Assembly: GCA_017792365.1 (NCBI GenBank)
Contig: CP051229.1
Location: 1,736,001-1,800,000, forward strand
DNA: 64,000 bases
Direction of reading: 5' to 3'
Origin: Hyphomonas sp.
GTDB lineage: Bacteria > Pseudomonadota > Alphaproteobacteria > Caulobacterales > Hyphomonadaceae
A program made the translations under genes and the position numbers. Position 1 is the stretch's first letter, and the number at the start of each line of letters is the position of its first letter. Below, piece by piece: positions 18,619-26,651 of this stretch. Below the pieces are notes generated by a model that was not told the origin of the DNA, ran no database searches, and saw only the letters and a list, made by a program, of their open reading frames with translations.

Positions 18619-19623
18619 CTATGCCGCCCAGGCGATGCCGGTCAGCAGGCCCTGCCCGCTCGCCAGCACACGATTGCCCGACCCGTCCAGCCGCGCGATT
18701 CCGACATCGCCTTCAAGATTGGTCCACGCCAGCCGGTCGCGCTCCAGGTCGATCGCAACCCCGATCGCCTCGCCCAGCCCGCGCAGGATGATCTCCCTGT
18801 CCAGCCGCTTGGCCGGATCGTAACCCTGCGGCGCATCCATCGGCGCGCGCGACACCGTCTCGTCGCCCCGATCCGTCCAGTAGATCGTCCGCGAGTTCAG
18901 ATCGAGGTCGAGGTCAATCGGCTCAGGCAGCCGCGTGAACAGGTTGCGGATGTCGCTCCGCGTATTGGCGCGCTCTCCCGCGGGCATCTCCATGTTGCAG
19001 CGCCGGATCATCCCGCGACCCGAATTGTCCCCGCCCTTCTGCGTCCAGTAGACATGCCCCCGCGCCGGATCGACCGCCATGCCGACACACCACAATGACT
19101 GATCGCCTGCATCGGCCACCGGGTTGCCGGTGACGACAATCGTTTCGATGCCTGCCCCGTCGAGGTTCGCGCGCATCACCGCCATGCCCTCGCGGTCCGA
19201 CCAGTAGAGCTTGCCGGCCATGGAATCGATCTTCAGCTGCTTGGGCGTATGCGTCCCGCCCGGCGCCACGACCGTCACGACATTCTGGCCATCCAGATCG
19301 CAGCGATGGATCGAACCATCCCGCTCGTCCGGCCGCCCCATGTCGGTCCAGTAGATATGCCCGTTGAGCAGGTCGAGCGCGATGCCGTCGTTGATGCCCG
19401 CCTCCCTCGGATTTCCATCCGGCTCCTCGACCAGCGCCACCGGCGCGCCGCCATCGGCCAGCAGCGCGAAGACCTTGGTCCGCCCCAGATAGAAAAGCGG
19501 CGGAGAAATGCCGGGCTCAAGCGAGACAGCGCCGCCGCGTCCCGGCGCACTGGCGCATCCGGCCGCCGCCAGCACGCCTGACCCCGCGGCCACAAGCATC
19601 GCGCGTCGGTTCCAGTGCGTCAT
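18619..19623 (-). CDS. exported YWTD (LDL-receptor-type) beta-propeller protein
   Basis: 334 residues from ATG 19623 (MTHWNRRAMLVAAGSGVLAA, then GCAS: a twin-arginine-like lipoprotein signal). Repeats of the YWTD type are plain: GHIYWTDMGRPDER, GKLYWSDREGMAV, GHVYWTQKGGDN, RTIYWTDRGDETV and DRLAWTNLEGDV. This gives about six blades, a fold known mostly from LDL-receptor relatives and occasional in bacteria. No enzymatic residues are evident, so a periplasmic binding or scaffold role is plausible but unproven. It ends 18 bp from the VOC gene, convergent. Confidence 0.75.
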   Translation of the reverse strand: MTHWNRRAMLVAAGSGVLAAAGCASAPGRGGAVSLEPGISPPLFYLGRTKVFALLADGGAPVALVEEPDGNPREAGINDGIALDLLNGHIYWTDMGRPDERDGSIHRCDLDGQNVVTVVAPGGTHTPKQLKIDSMAGKLYWSDREGMAVMRANLDGAGIETIVVTGNPVADAGDQSLWCVGMAVDPARGHVYWTQKGGDNSGRGMIRRCNMEMPAGERANTRSDIRNLFTRLPEPIDLDLDLNSRTIYWTDRGDETVSRAPMDAPQGYDPAKRLDREIILRGLGEAIGVAIDLERDRLAWTNLEGDVGIARLDGSGNRVLASGQGLLTGIAWAA

Positions 19624-19780
19624 GGCTCTCTCGCTTAACTGCATGCCCTCGCGAAAAGACTACCACCCGCCGACCGGCTGTCGAGAATTTCCCTACCGGG
19701 ATTTCATGATCCACCCCCACACCGCGCTTGACCGCAGGCGCCGTGTCCGCAGAAAGACTAGGAGTAGGACGGGTAGAGTA

Positions 19781-21158
19781 ATGGCGAACGAACTCCTGCC
19801 GCTAACCGGGGAAGTCCTGTCGCGCTCGCGGCGGCCTGGCTTCCAGCTCTGGATACTGGCGGCTGTCGTCGGCCTCGGCGTCGGCTTCCTCGTCGTCTCC
19901 TTCCGCATCTCGATCGTCTATCTCGAAGTCGTCTTCTACGGCGCAACGGGCGACCAGCTCGCGCGCAAGCTCACAGAGCTTCCCGCCCTCCACCGCCTGT
20001 TCGCGCCAATCGTCGGCGGCGCGCTCGTCACGCTCCTGCTGCGCGCAGGCGTCTCCGCTGGCTGGGGACCAACGCCGAAACCATTCGCCCTCAGCGACGT
20101 CGTCGCCGCGCGGCGCCTGCGCACCTCGATCAACGCATCCACGCTCGCCCTGCGCGACGGCTTCATGTCGCTGCTCGCCACCATCATCTCGCTCGGCTCG
20201 GGCGCCAGCGCGGGCCGCGAAGCCGGCCGCCCACGCAGGCGCCTCGATCGGCATGCTGCCGGGCCGTCTCCTCGGCCTCGACCTGGCCACACGGCGCCTG
20301 CTCGTCACCATGGCCGTCGCCGCCGCGCTAGCCGCAGTCCTCCACGCCCCGCTCGCCGCATTGATCCTCACCCGCGAGCTCATGATGCCGCGCCAACGCC
20401 TTGCCCTGATGGGCCCGATCGCGCTGGCCTCGGCCGGCGGCTGGCTGACCTCGCGCGCCATCCTCGGCGACAACCCGGTGATCGACATCCCCGCCGCTGG
20501 CGTCATCCCGCCGGAATTCCATGTCATCGCGCTCATCCTCACCCCGCTCTTCGCCTTCACGGCATGGGCGGCGCTCAGCTTCTGGCGCTGGTCCGAAGAC
20601 CGCGTCCTCGAAGCAGCCGAAAGCTATTCAGCCCCGGTCTGGATGCTGCCCTTCGCCGGCGGCATGCTGCTTGGCCTCATCTGCCTCGTCTTCCCGCACG
20701 CGATGGGCATCGGCTACGGGCAGGTCACCACAGCCCTCGGCGGGGCCTACGCGATCGAGCTGACGGCCATCCTCGTCCTCGCCAAGATCGCCGCATCAGC
20801 GGTGACCTTCGCCTTCCGCTTCGGCGGCGGCCAGCTCGCGCCGCTCTTCTTCATCGGCGCCATGCTAGGCGCCACGCTCGGCACGCCGATCGGCCTCCCG
20901 CTCGGCGACGCCGCCGGCGCCCAGGTCTATTTCGGATTGATCGGCGCGTCGGTGATGATCGCCGTCTACCTGCGCAGCCCCCTCTTCGCCGCGCTCCTCG
21001 CCCTCGAGCTGACCGGCGATGTCGCCGCCGCTGCGGGCGCGCTCGCCTGCGCGTATCTCGGCCTCACCCTCATCCGCCGCTTCACACCCGGGCTCTATGA
21101 ACAGAAGCCCGCCAGCCAGCCGCTGCACGCAGCGCCCGCCGATGGGCCAGTCCGCTAG
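19781..21158 (+). CDS. CLC-family chloride channel/antiporter (frameshift near 20225)
   Basis: About 459 residues, starting at ATG 19781 after an AGGAG site. The first part runs to ISLGSGASAGREA. The conserved next motif (GREGP) is where the frame breaks: two bases appear lost at 20218-20230. The second part (HAGASIGMLPGRLLGLDLAT, then FRFGGGQLAPLFFIGAMLGA and EQKP at the end) is typical of CLC transporters. No CBS domains. The break lies in the chloride-binding loop, so as written the gene would be dead; an assembly error is more likely. Confidence 0.8.
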
Positions 21159-21181
21159 TCCCCGAACCGGCGCATCGCAGC

Positions 21182-21373
21182 CTACCGCCGCCAGGCACCG
21201 ACCTGCCGCTCCACGTCTTCGCGCGCGACGCCATAGCGTTCCTGGATCCGGCCAACCATCTTCTCATAGCTGCCTTCCATGTAGTCGATATCATCATCCG
21301 TGAGCTTCCCCCACTCCTGCCGGATTTCGCCGATGAGCTGTTTCCAGTTCCCCTCGATCTGATCGCGATTCAT
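21182..21373 (-). CDS. CsbD-family stress protein
   Basis: 63 residues from ATG 21373: MNRDQIEGNWKQLIGEIRQE with WGKLTDDDIDYMEG, the CsbD signature. These are small, abundant proteins induced by general stress or osmotic shock in many bacteria. Molecular role unknown. Confidence 0.92.
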   Translation of the reverse strand: MNRDQIEGNWKQLIGEIRQEWGKLTDDDIDYMEGSYEKMVGRIQERYGVAREDVERQVGAWRR

Positions 21374-21496
21374 GTCGTCTCGTCCTCGTGAGAACGCGGC
21401 CGAGGCCAATCCGCCGCCGCAGACTCCCAAAGCGAGCCGGCAACCGCGCCGGTTGCATTACAAGTCCGCGCAGAGCCGCCAGACCCGCCCCATGCA

Positions 21497-21542
21497 AAGT
21501 ACACTTGTCATTCTGCGCCAGATATGCCAAGCATACTTGTCA
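21497..21542 (+). promoter_or_regulatory. two palindromic operator-like sites 32 bp apart
   Basis: AAGTACACTT (21497-21506) is a perfect AAGT-N2-ACTT palindrome followed by GTCA. AAGCATACTT (21529-21538), again followed by GTCA, is nearly the same. The start-to-start spacing of 32 bp is three helical turns. They lie just before a small operon ending in an XRE regulator, so self-regulation by that repressor is the natural inference. Confidence 0.5.
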
Positions 21543-21562
21543 CAACGCCATGGGAGCTTGTC

Positions 21563-21988
21563 ATGACTCTGTCGAAGCACACCAACTGGATCCTCGTCGT
21601 CGCAACGCTGGCGATCGTCGCCTGGCTCGCCTTCGCCGATCCGTTCGGGCCGACCGCCTCAACCATCGCTGGCCTCGCCGTGACGATTGCGCTTGCGGCT
21701 TGGGGCGTGCGCGCCTGCGTGCGCAGCGGCGATGAAGTGGCCAGAGCCGCGAACGCGGCCGGCATGACATGGGGCGCACTTGCTGGAATTGGCCTCTCGG
21801 TCGCCGTCGTCATGACCGTCCGGCACGTTCAGCCCGCAACCGATCTCGTCACGAATCTCGCCAGCCTCGCGACCAACGATATCGGACCCGCCGCCGTCGG
21901 TTTCGCGCTCGGCGTCAGCTTCACCTGCGTCATGGTCTCGCTGTGCGCCCTCGCCGCCATGGGCCTGTGGTGGATGGGCAAGCGCTGA
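21563..21988 (+). CDS. small membrane protein of XRE-linked operon (first)
   Basis: 141 residues from ATG 21563 (MTLSKHTNWILVVATLAIVA). Four hydrophobic helices (residues about 8-25, 30-48, 70-90 and 110-135) with short loops; the last ends WWMGKR. No recognised family. The following gene has a similar size and ending (WIAKR), suggesting the two are distant paralogs forming a hetero-oligomer. The XRE regulator is third in the operon. Confidence 0.7.
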   Translation: MTLSKHTNWILVVATLAIVAWLAFADPFGPTASTIAGLAVTIALAAWGVRACVRSGDEVARAANAAGMTWGALAGIGLSVAVVMTVRHVQPATDLVTNLASLATNDIGPAAVGFALGVSFTCVMVSLCALAAMGLWWMGKR

Positions 21989-21993
21989 CAGAA

Positions 21994-22434
21994 ATGCCCA
22001 AAGGAACCCACGCCGTGTTTACCATCCAGACCCGCAAGACCCGCCGCCTCGTCGGCCTCGCCTCACTCGCTCTTGCGCTGACAATCTTCATCGGCCGCTC
22101 CTACATCCCGACGCCTTTCGCCTGGGCGATCGTTCTCACCGTCTTGGCGCTCGGTGCAGTCTGGACGCGCGCCTACTGGCGCGACATCGGCGAGGTGGCG
22201 CGCGACGGTCAGAAGACCGCATGGCTGTGGGGCGGCGTGCTCGGTCTCGGAACCGCCTTCTTTCTGATGGCCATCCCTGCAGCCTACCCCCTGATCGGCG
22301 CAATCATCGACTGGGTCGACACCAGCCCCGGGGTCGTCAACGCCTCATTCGTCGCCGGCGTCCTCTGGGCTTTCGCCGCCCAGATGATCGGGTTCGCACT
22401 TTACTGGGCATACTGGTGGATCGCGAAACGCTGA
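21994..22434 (+). CDS. small membrane protein of XRE-linked operon (second)
   Basis: 146 residues from ATG 21994, 5 bp after the previous stop. Four predicted helices; soluble N-terminus MPKGTHAVFTIQTRKTRR. A motif with acidic/basic residues between helices 2 and 3 (WRDIGEVARDGQKTAW) parallels VRSGDEVARAANAAG in the first protein, which supports shared origin. Function unknown. Such pairs next to a tiny XRE regulator recur in bacteria. Confidence 0.7.
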   Translation: MPKGTHAVFTIQTRKTRRLVGLASLALALTIFIGRSYIPTPFAWAIVLTVLALGAVWTRAYWRDIGEVARDGQKTAWLWGGVLGLGTAFFLMAIPAAYPLIGAIIDWVDTSPGVVNASFVAGVLWAFAAQMIGFALYWAYWWIAKR

Positions 22435-22447
22435 TCAGGATCGCACC

Positions 22448-22666
22448 ATGAAGAACCGCATCCGCGTCCTCCGCGCCGAACGCAACTGGACACAGGCCGA
22501 TCTCGCATCACGCCTTGGAGTCTCGCGCAACTCCGTCAACGCGATCGAGAACGGCAAATACGATCCCTCGCTACCGCTGGCGTTCCGCATCTCGGACGTG
22601 TTCGAAATGACGATCGAGGAGATCTTCCAGAGAGAAGTCGCTGCAGACAACAAAGCCGCGGAGTAG
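22448..22666 (+). CDS. small XRE-family transcriptional regulator
   Basis: 72 residues, almost only a Cro/CI-type helix-turn-helix: RVLRAERNWTQADLASRLGV, then SRNSVNAIENGKYDPSLPLA and FRISDVFEMTIEEIF. No sensor domain. It begins 13 bp after the membrane-protein gene. Regulators of this size usually bind short palindromes near their own operon; the paired AAGYAYACTT sites at 21497 and 21529 are candidates. Confidence 0.9.
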   Translation: MKNRIRVLRAERNWTQADLASRLGVSRNSVNAIENGKYDPSLPLAFRISDVFEMTIEEIFQREVAADNKAAE

Positions 22667-22668
22667 GC

Positions 22669-23754
22669 CTACCGCGCAGCCTCATGCGCGCGCATCGCCG
22701 CCCGCCACCGCGCCGTCTCGACGAGGTCCTTGAAGATGTTGCGCGCAAACTTCCGGTAGATCAGGTACTCGGGATGGAACTGCACGCCCATCATGAACGG
22801 CGCCTGCTCATGCTCGATCGCCTGCACCAGCGAGTTCGGCTCCCGCGCCGTGATCTTGAAACCCTTGCCGAGCCGCGCGATCGCCTGCGTATGGATCGAG
22901 TTGACGCATTCCTTGTCCCGCGTCGACGCCCGGTCCAGCCGGCTCCCCGGCGTGATCCGGATCGGCTTGCGATAGAAAATCCGCTTGAAGAACGTCTCGG
23001 GAGACGCAGCCCCTTCAAACGCGCTCAGGTCGTGATGCAGCGTCCCGCCGGCAAACACGTTCAGCATCTGCATGCCGCGGCACACGCCCAGCACCGGGAT
23101 CTCGTGCTCCAGCGCCGCCTTCGCCCACGACGTCTCCATGTCGTCGCGCGCCTGGTCGTACGAATACCCCTGCTTCACCTCGCCCTGATACCGCTCGGGG
23201 AACACATCCGCCCCGCCGCCGAACAGCAGGCCGTCGATCGAGTGCGGATCGCGCGGCGCGCGCGAGGTGATCTTCACCGGCTTGCCGCCCGCCAGCCGCA
23301 CCGCAAACGCCATCGCCATCCACGACAGCGTGTCGCCATTGCTCGGCTTGGTGATCCCGATCACAGGATGCCGCGGCGCAAATTCCGCGCTCACCGGTCC
23401 GGCCCGGCGCGACGACGCCTCCGCCGGCTTGGCGTCCTCCTTGACCTCGAACTTGAACTCGGGCGGCAGCTTGCCGTGCCGCACCAGCGACGACAGCGCG
23501 AACAGCACGCCCAGCCCGACATCAGGATCATCGTCCGAGTTCAACTCCGACGGCAGGTCGTCATACTTCTCCAACTCAGCCCTGAACCGCGCCAGCGTCT
23601 CGCCGCCATGCGCGGGAAAGCTCGCCGTCTTCATCAGCTTCGCCAGCGCGCCCAGCACCTCGCCCTTCGAGATCCGCTCGCGCGCTTCCTCCCAGGCAGA
23701 CGCCGATTCCTGCATGTGCTCGTCCGAGGCCGCCACTTCCTGCGCCGCAGACAT
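22669..23754 (-). CDS. peptidase C26 / class-I glutamine amidotransferase-like protein
   Basis: 361 residues. The N-terminal 120 residues are an acidic helical region without known family (SAWEEARERISKGEVLGALA). Then the C26 domain follows: GLLFGGGADVFPERY, nucleophile Cys about 225 in VLGVCRGMQMLN, and the catalytic His/Glu about 327/329 in VQFHPEYL. Relatives (PuuD type) hydrolyse gamma-glutamyl-GABA. It follows an ATP-grasp ligase gene. The frame of MSAAQEV is open upstream (RAPGAWI), so the two could be one fused polypeptide once indels are repaired. Confidence 0.8.
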   Translation of the reverse strand: MSAAQEVAASDEHMQESASAWEEARERISKGEVLGALAKLMKTASFPAHGGETLARFRAELEKYDDLPSELNSDDDPDVGLGVLFALSSLVRHGKLPPEFKFEVKEDAKPAEASSRRAGPVSAEFAPRHPVIGITKPSNGDTLSWMAMAFAVRLAGGKPVKITSRAPRDPHSIDGLLFGGGADVFPERYQGEVKQGYSYDQARDDMETSWAKAALEHEIPVLGVCRGMQMLNVFAGGTLHHDLSAFEGAASPETFFKRIFYRKPIRITPGSRLDRASTRDKECVNSIHTQAIARLGKGFKITAREPNSLVQAIEHEQAPFMMGVQFHPEYLIYRKFARNIFKDLVETARWRAAMRAHEAAR

Positions 23755-24932
23755 GATCCACGCGCCGGGTGCGCGATCGGAAACCCACCTTCACATCCTG
23801 ATCGGCCGCATGGCGCACCGGCAGCCCTGCAGCAATGCGATACGCGATCCATGGAAATCCACGCCCGACGCCGTCGATGAAACAGCCCGGCCCAGTAGCG
23901 CGGATTGATCTCGATCACCTTCGGCTCGGAGTCAGGATTACCATCCCAGCGGAAGTCGATCTCGGCGACGCCATTCCACTTGGTCGCGCGCACCAGCTTT
24001 TCCGTCGCCGCACGGAACGGCGCCGCATCCACGGTTTCGCGAGACGCGCCCGCGCCAGCCTCACGCGGAAACTGCGTCAGGTTGTGATACGCGACCACGC
24101 CGACAAGCTGCCCCTGAACGGCGACAAACGAGACGCAGTAATCCTTCCCCTCAACCACCTCCTGCAGCAGGATCGCATCCTTCGCCCGCGCGCGCGAAAG
24201 ATAGTCCCGCAGCTCCGCCTCATCGTCGATCTTCTCGACACCCCGCCCGCCGACGCCGTCATTCGGCTTTGCAATCAGCGGGAACGTCAGCTCGCCCAGC
24301 GCCTCGATGTCCCGGTCACCGGCGGGCAGCACCTTTGTCGCCGGCGCCGGCACGCCGGCGTCCTCCACGAAGTCGGCGAACACGTCCTTGGGGTGTACCT
24401 TCTCGATCGAGGAGAAGTCCGGCGCCGCCACCTTGATCAGCGGCTCGAACCGGTCGCGATGCTCCGCAAACAGCTTGGCGTCACGAAAGGCCGGTATCAG
24501 CACGTACGGCCGGTCATCCTCAGGCGCATACTTGCGAACCGCCGCCTCAATATCCTTCAACGCCTGCTCGGGATCATCGTCCAGCGACGCATGCGTGAAC
24601 GTCTGCTCGACGTGACGCGAGAACGAAAGCACGGTCATCGCCACGTCATCGCACCCGATGACCTCGACGCCCTGCTCGTCCAGCGATCGCGCGATCACAA
24701 GCGACATCAGCGACCGCCCATAGGTCACGATGGCGCGGCCCGGATGCGGCCGCCCCTCTCGCTCATGCTCGGGCAAACCGCCCGGCTTCTCCTTCGTAAT
24801 AACAGGATCCACGAAGTCCGTCCCTTCTGGTTCCCACAGAAACGGCGTTCGCGGCGCAAGGTTCCCTAGCTCAAGCCGCCGCAAACCAGCCCTTCCGCAC
24901 CGCGAGGGGGCAGGATTGATCTCGATCAACAC
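23755..24932 (-). CDS. ATP-grasp family ligase (several frame breaks near its 3' end)
   Basis: About 390 residues. The N-terminal domain contains VTYGRSLMSLVIARSL and VIGCDDVAMTVLSFSRH. The ATP-grasp core shows LTFPLIAKPNDGVGGRG (ATP-lysine loop), LLQEVVEGKDYCVSF and the metal-binding end AEIDFRWDG / KVIEINPRYW. After RYWAGLFH the sequence is disordered: STASGVD and FPWIAYRIAAGLPV lie in two other frames, so at least two single-base losses occur at 23865-23880, and a third near 23775. ATP-grasp enzymes join a carboxylate to an amine. The initiation site is uncertain (up to 24932). Probably the partner, or the front half, of the adjoining C26 protein. Confidence 0.7.
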
Positions 24933-24991
24933 GGGTGGGGGAACGCAACGCAGGATGGTATAGTTAGGCTTTGCAGCAGTGAGGATGCGCC

Positions 24992-25390
24992 ATGCGCCAC
25001 TTCATCATCCCCCTTGCACTGGCGATAGTCGCCAGCTGCGCGCCGAACGGCGCAGACAGCCCGCCCGCCTCCGCACCCGCCGCGGACAACATCGCCTCAT
25101 CGTCGGAAACGCCGCAGACCACACCTGCGCAGATCGCCGAAGGCAGGCAGATTGTCGAACTGGCCTGCATCAGCTGCCACGAGGACGAGCCCGGCGCGAT
25201 CAGCCCGCACCCGGAAGCCCCCAACCTCACCACCCTCTCAGACGCCTATCCCGTCGAACTCCTCGACGAAGCCTTCGCCGAAGGCATCATGGTCGGCCAC
25301 CCCGACATGCCCGAATTCAAACTCCAACCCAACCAGATCACCGCCCTGATCGCCTACCTCGAATCCATCCAGATCCGACGCGGGATCTAG
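24992..25390 (+). CDS. c-type cytochrome lipoprotein
   Basis: 132 residues. Signal with lipobox-like AIVASCAPNG, a low-complexity Ala/Ser/Pro linker, then one haem motif CISCH (about residues 58-62) and a Met candidate for the second axial ligand in GHPDMPEFKLQ. The domain ends ITALIAYLESI, typical of small class-I cytochromes c. It acts as a periplasmic membrane-tethered electron carrier. It stands alone next to the restriction islet. Confidence 0.88.
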   Translation: MRHFIIPLALAIVASCAPNGADSPPASAPAADNIASSSETPQTTPAQIAEGRQIVELACISCHEDEPGAISPHPEAPNLTTLSDAYPVELLDEAFAEGIMVGHPDMPEFKLQPNQITALIAYLESIQIRRGI

Positions 25391-25419
25391 TCTGGCTCTG
25401 GCGCTCTAAAGCGAACTGC

Positions 25420-26172
25420 TCATATGGCCCCGCGGGACCGCCAGCGCACCATGGCTGGATCCAAGTGGTGCTCAAAGAACTGCTCGAACGAAATGACGTT
25501 TGGCTTCTGATGATAATTTTCCAGCGATAATTTCTGGGGAACGACGACCACAACGCGACTGTTTCGCATCCGATCGAGCTCCGCATTTGAGATCCGCGAA
25601 TCTATTGTCGCGAGAAAAAACTGAGCAGCAATCCCTTCGGTAACAATTTGCCGCCATCTCTCTCGCAAGGTGCGCTTGCACGTGAAGATTATGCAGTCGG
25701 AGGCGTACTCCTGATAGTATCCGATCGAAGGCAGAACGAAGTCGGGACGATCGTCTCCCAGATCTGGCTGGGAAGTATGAGGGTAACGAAGCACACCAAA
25801 CAAATGAGTGACGATTGCCTCGAAGGTCTTACCCGCTCGCGGTCGTCGGCTCTGTGTCATCGAAAGGAACCAGCGATCCAACGAGACAGTGTTGGACGCC
25901 ATAAGCAAAATGACTTCGCCGCGGGTTGCGTTCGCAGGCACAAGCTCTTCGAGGCACTCTCTAAGTGCCAATTCGCACGCCGCCTTCTCATACTCCAAGT
26001 AGAGTTTGTACGCCTCATCCTGTGCACGTTCGACAAGGTCACTGAACCGGCCACGGATCACATCGGGATTGTTTAGATCCTCACCTAGCAGCCTGTGAAG
26101 AGCCTCCGCCGACAGGCTTTCATAGTTAGGTATCTTTGCCTTGGTGGCTTGGAAGAGCTTCTGGTGGTCCAT
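25420..26172 (-). CDS. EcoRII-like type II restriction endonuclease
   Basis: 250 residues. The C-terminal half has the EcoRII catalytic-domain pattern: AGKTFEAIVTHLF (Glu about 118), RPDF (Asp 144), then FTCKRTLRERWRQIV with a T-x-K motif (Lys 166). This corresponds to the P-D...(S/T)xK arrangement of the EcoRII/Ecl18kI/NgoMIV nuclease group. EcoRII itself cuts at CCWGG. The N-terminal part (residues 1-100) is helical and unlike the EcoRII effector domain. It lies 53 bp after vsr and downstream of dcm in the same direction. The DNA is clearly AT-richer than its surroundings, suggesting transfer. Site specificity is inferred only. Confidence 0.75.
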   Translation of the reverse strand: MDHQKLFQATKAKIPNYESLSAEALHRLLGEDLNNPDVIRGRFSDLVERAQDEAYKLYLEYEKAACELALRECLEELVPANATRGEVILLMASNTVSLDRWFLSMTQSRRPRAGKTFEAIVTHLFGVLRYPHTSQPDLGDDRPDFVLPSIGYYQEYASDCIIFTCKRTLRERWRQIVTEGIAAQFFLATIDSRISNAELDRMRNSRVVVVVPQKLSLENYHQKPNVISFEQFFEHHLDPAMVRWRSRGAI

Positions 26173-26225
26173 GTATCATCCTGACAAAGCTCCCGTATGT
26201 TGGAATGTGCGAACATAACTTGCCG

Positions 26226-26651
26226 TTAACAACGATGCTGGTCGCGAACCGCACCTGCGACGCCCTCGAGGAGTTCATTTACCTCATCGGCTGACGTGCG
26301 AAGTTCACACCCCAGACAACGATGCATTTCCATCCCGAGAGCCGCAGACAATGCTCTTACGTCTCGTTCCCTATTTGCGCATATCTTGTCAGCCCAGAAT
26401 TTTTGGCGGGTCTTCGGCCACTTGAACAGCCGACACTCATGTCCGTGCCAGAAACAGCCATGAACGAAGATGACTGTCCGAAATTTTGGAAGCACTAAAT
26501 CGGGTCGCCCGGGCAAACGTCTGTCGTGCAACACATAACGGAATCCTCGTGCGTGAAGTCCACGCCTGATCAGCAACTCAGGCTTTGTGTCTTTCCCGCG
26601 AATTCCGGACATCATCCGGCTGCGAACCTCGGGGGGGACAACATCAGCCAC
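26226..26651 (-). CDS. vsr: very short patch repair (Vsr) endonuclease
   Basis: 141 residues from GTG 26651, overlapping the dcm stop by 8 bp. Vsr features: RSRMMSGIRGKDTKPELLIR, the metal-site stretch GRPDLVLPKFRTVIFVHGCF, then WHGHECRLFKWPKTRQKFW. Vsr nicks next to T:G mismatches left when methylated C deaminates at Dcm-type sites, directing repair to C:G. The usual GWKCIVVWGCEL appears instead as ALGMEMHRCLGCEL. Reading one frame over gives WKCIVVW, so two compensating indels lie at about 26310-26335. Confidence 0.85.
   Translation of the reverse strand: MADVVPPEVRSRMMSGIRGKDTKPELLIRRGLHARGFRYVLHDRRLPGRPDLVLPKFRTVIFVHGCFWHGHECRLFKWPKTRQKFWADKICANRERDVRALSAALGMEMHRCLGCELRTSADEVNELLEGVAGAVRDQHRC

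Noticed and set aside
22684-23880. Plus-strand frame of 398 codons opposite the C26 gene
   Set aside because: Arg/His-rich shadow; the minus strand carries the catalytic motifs.
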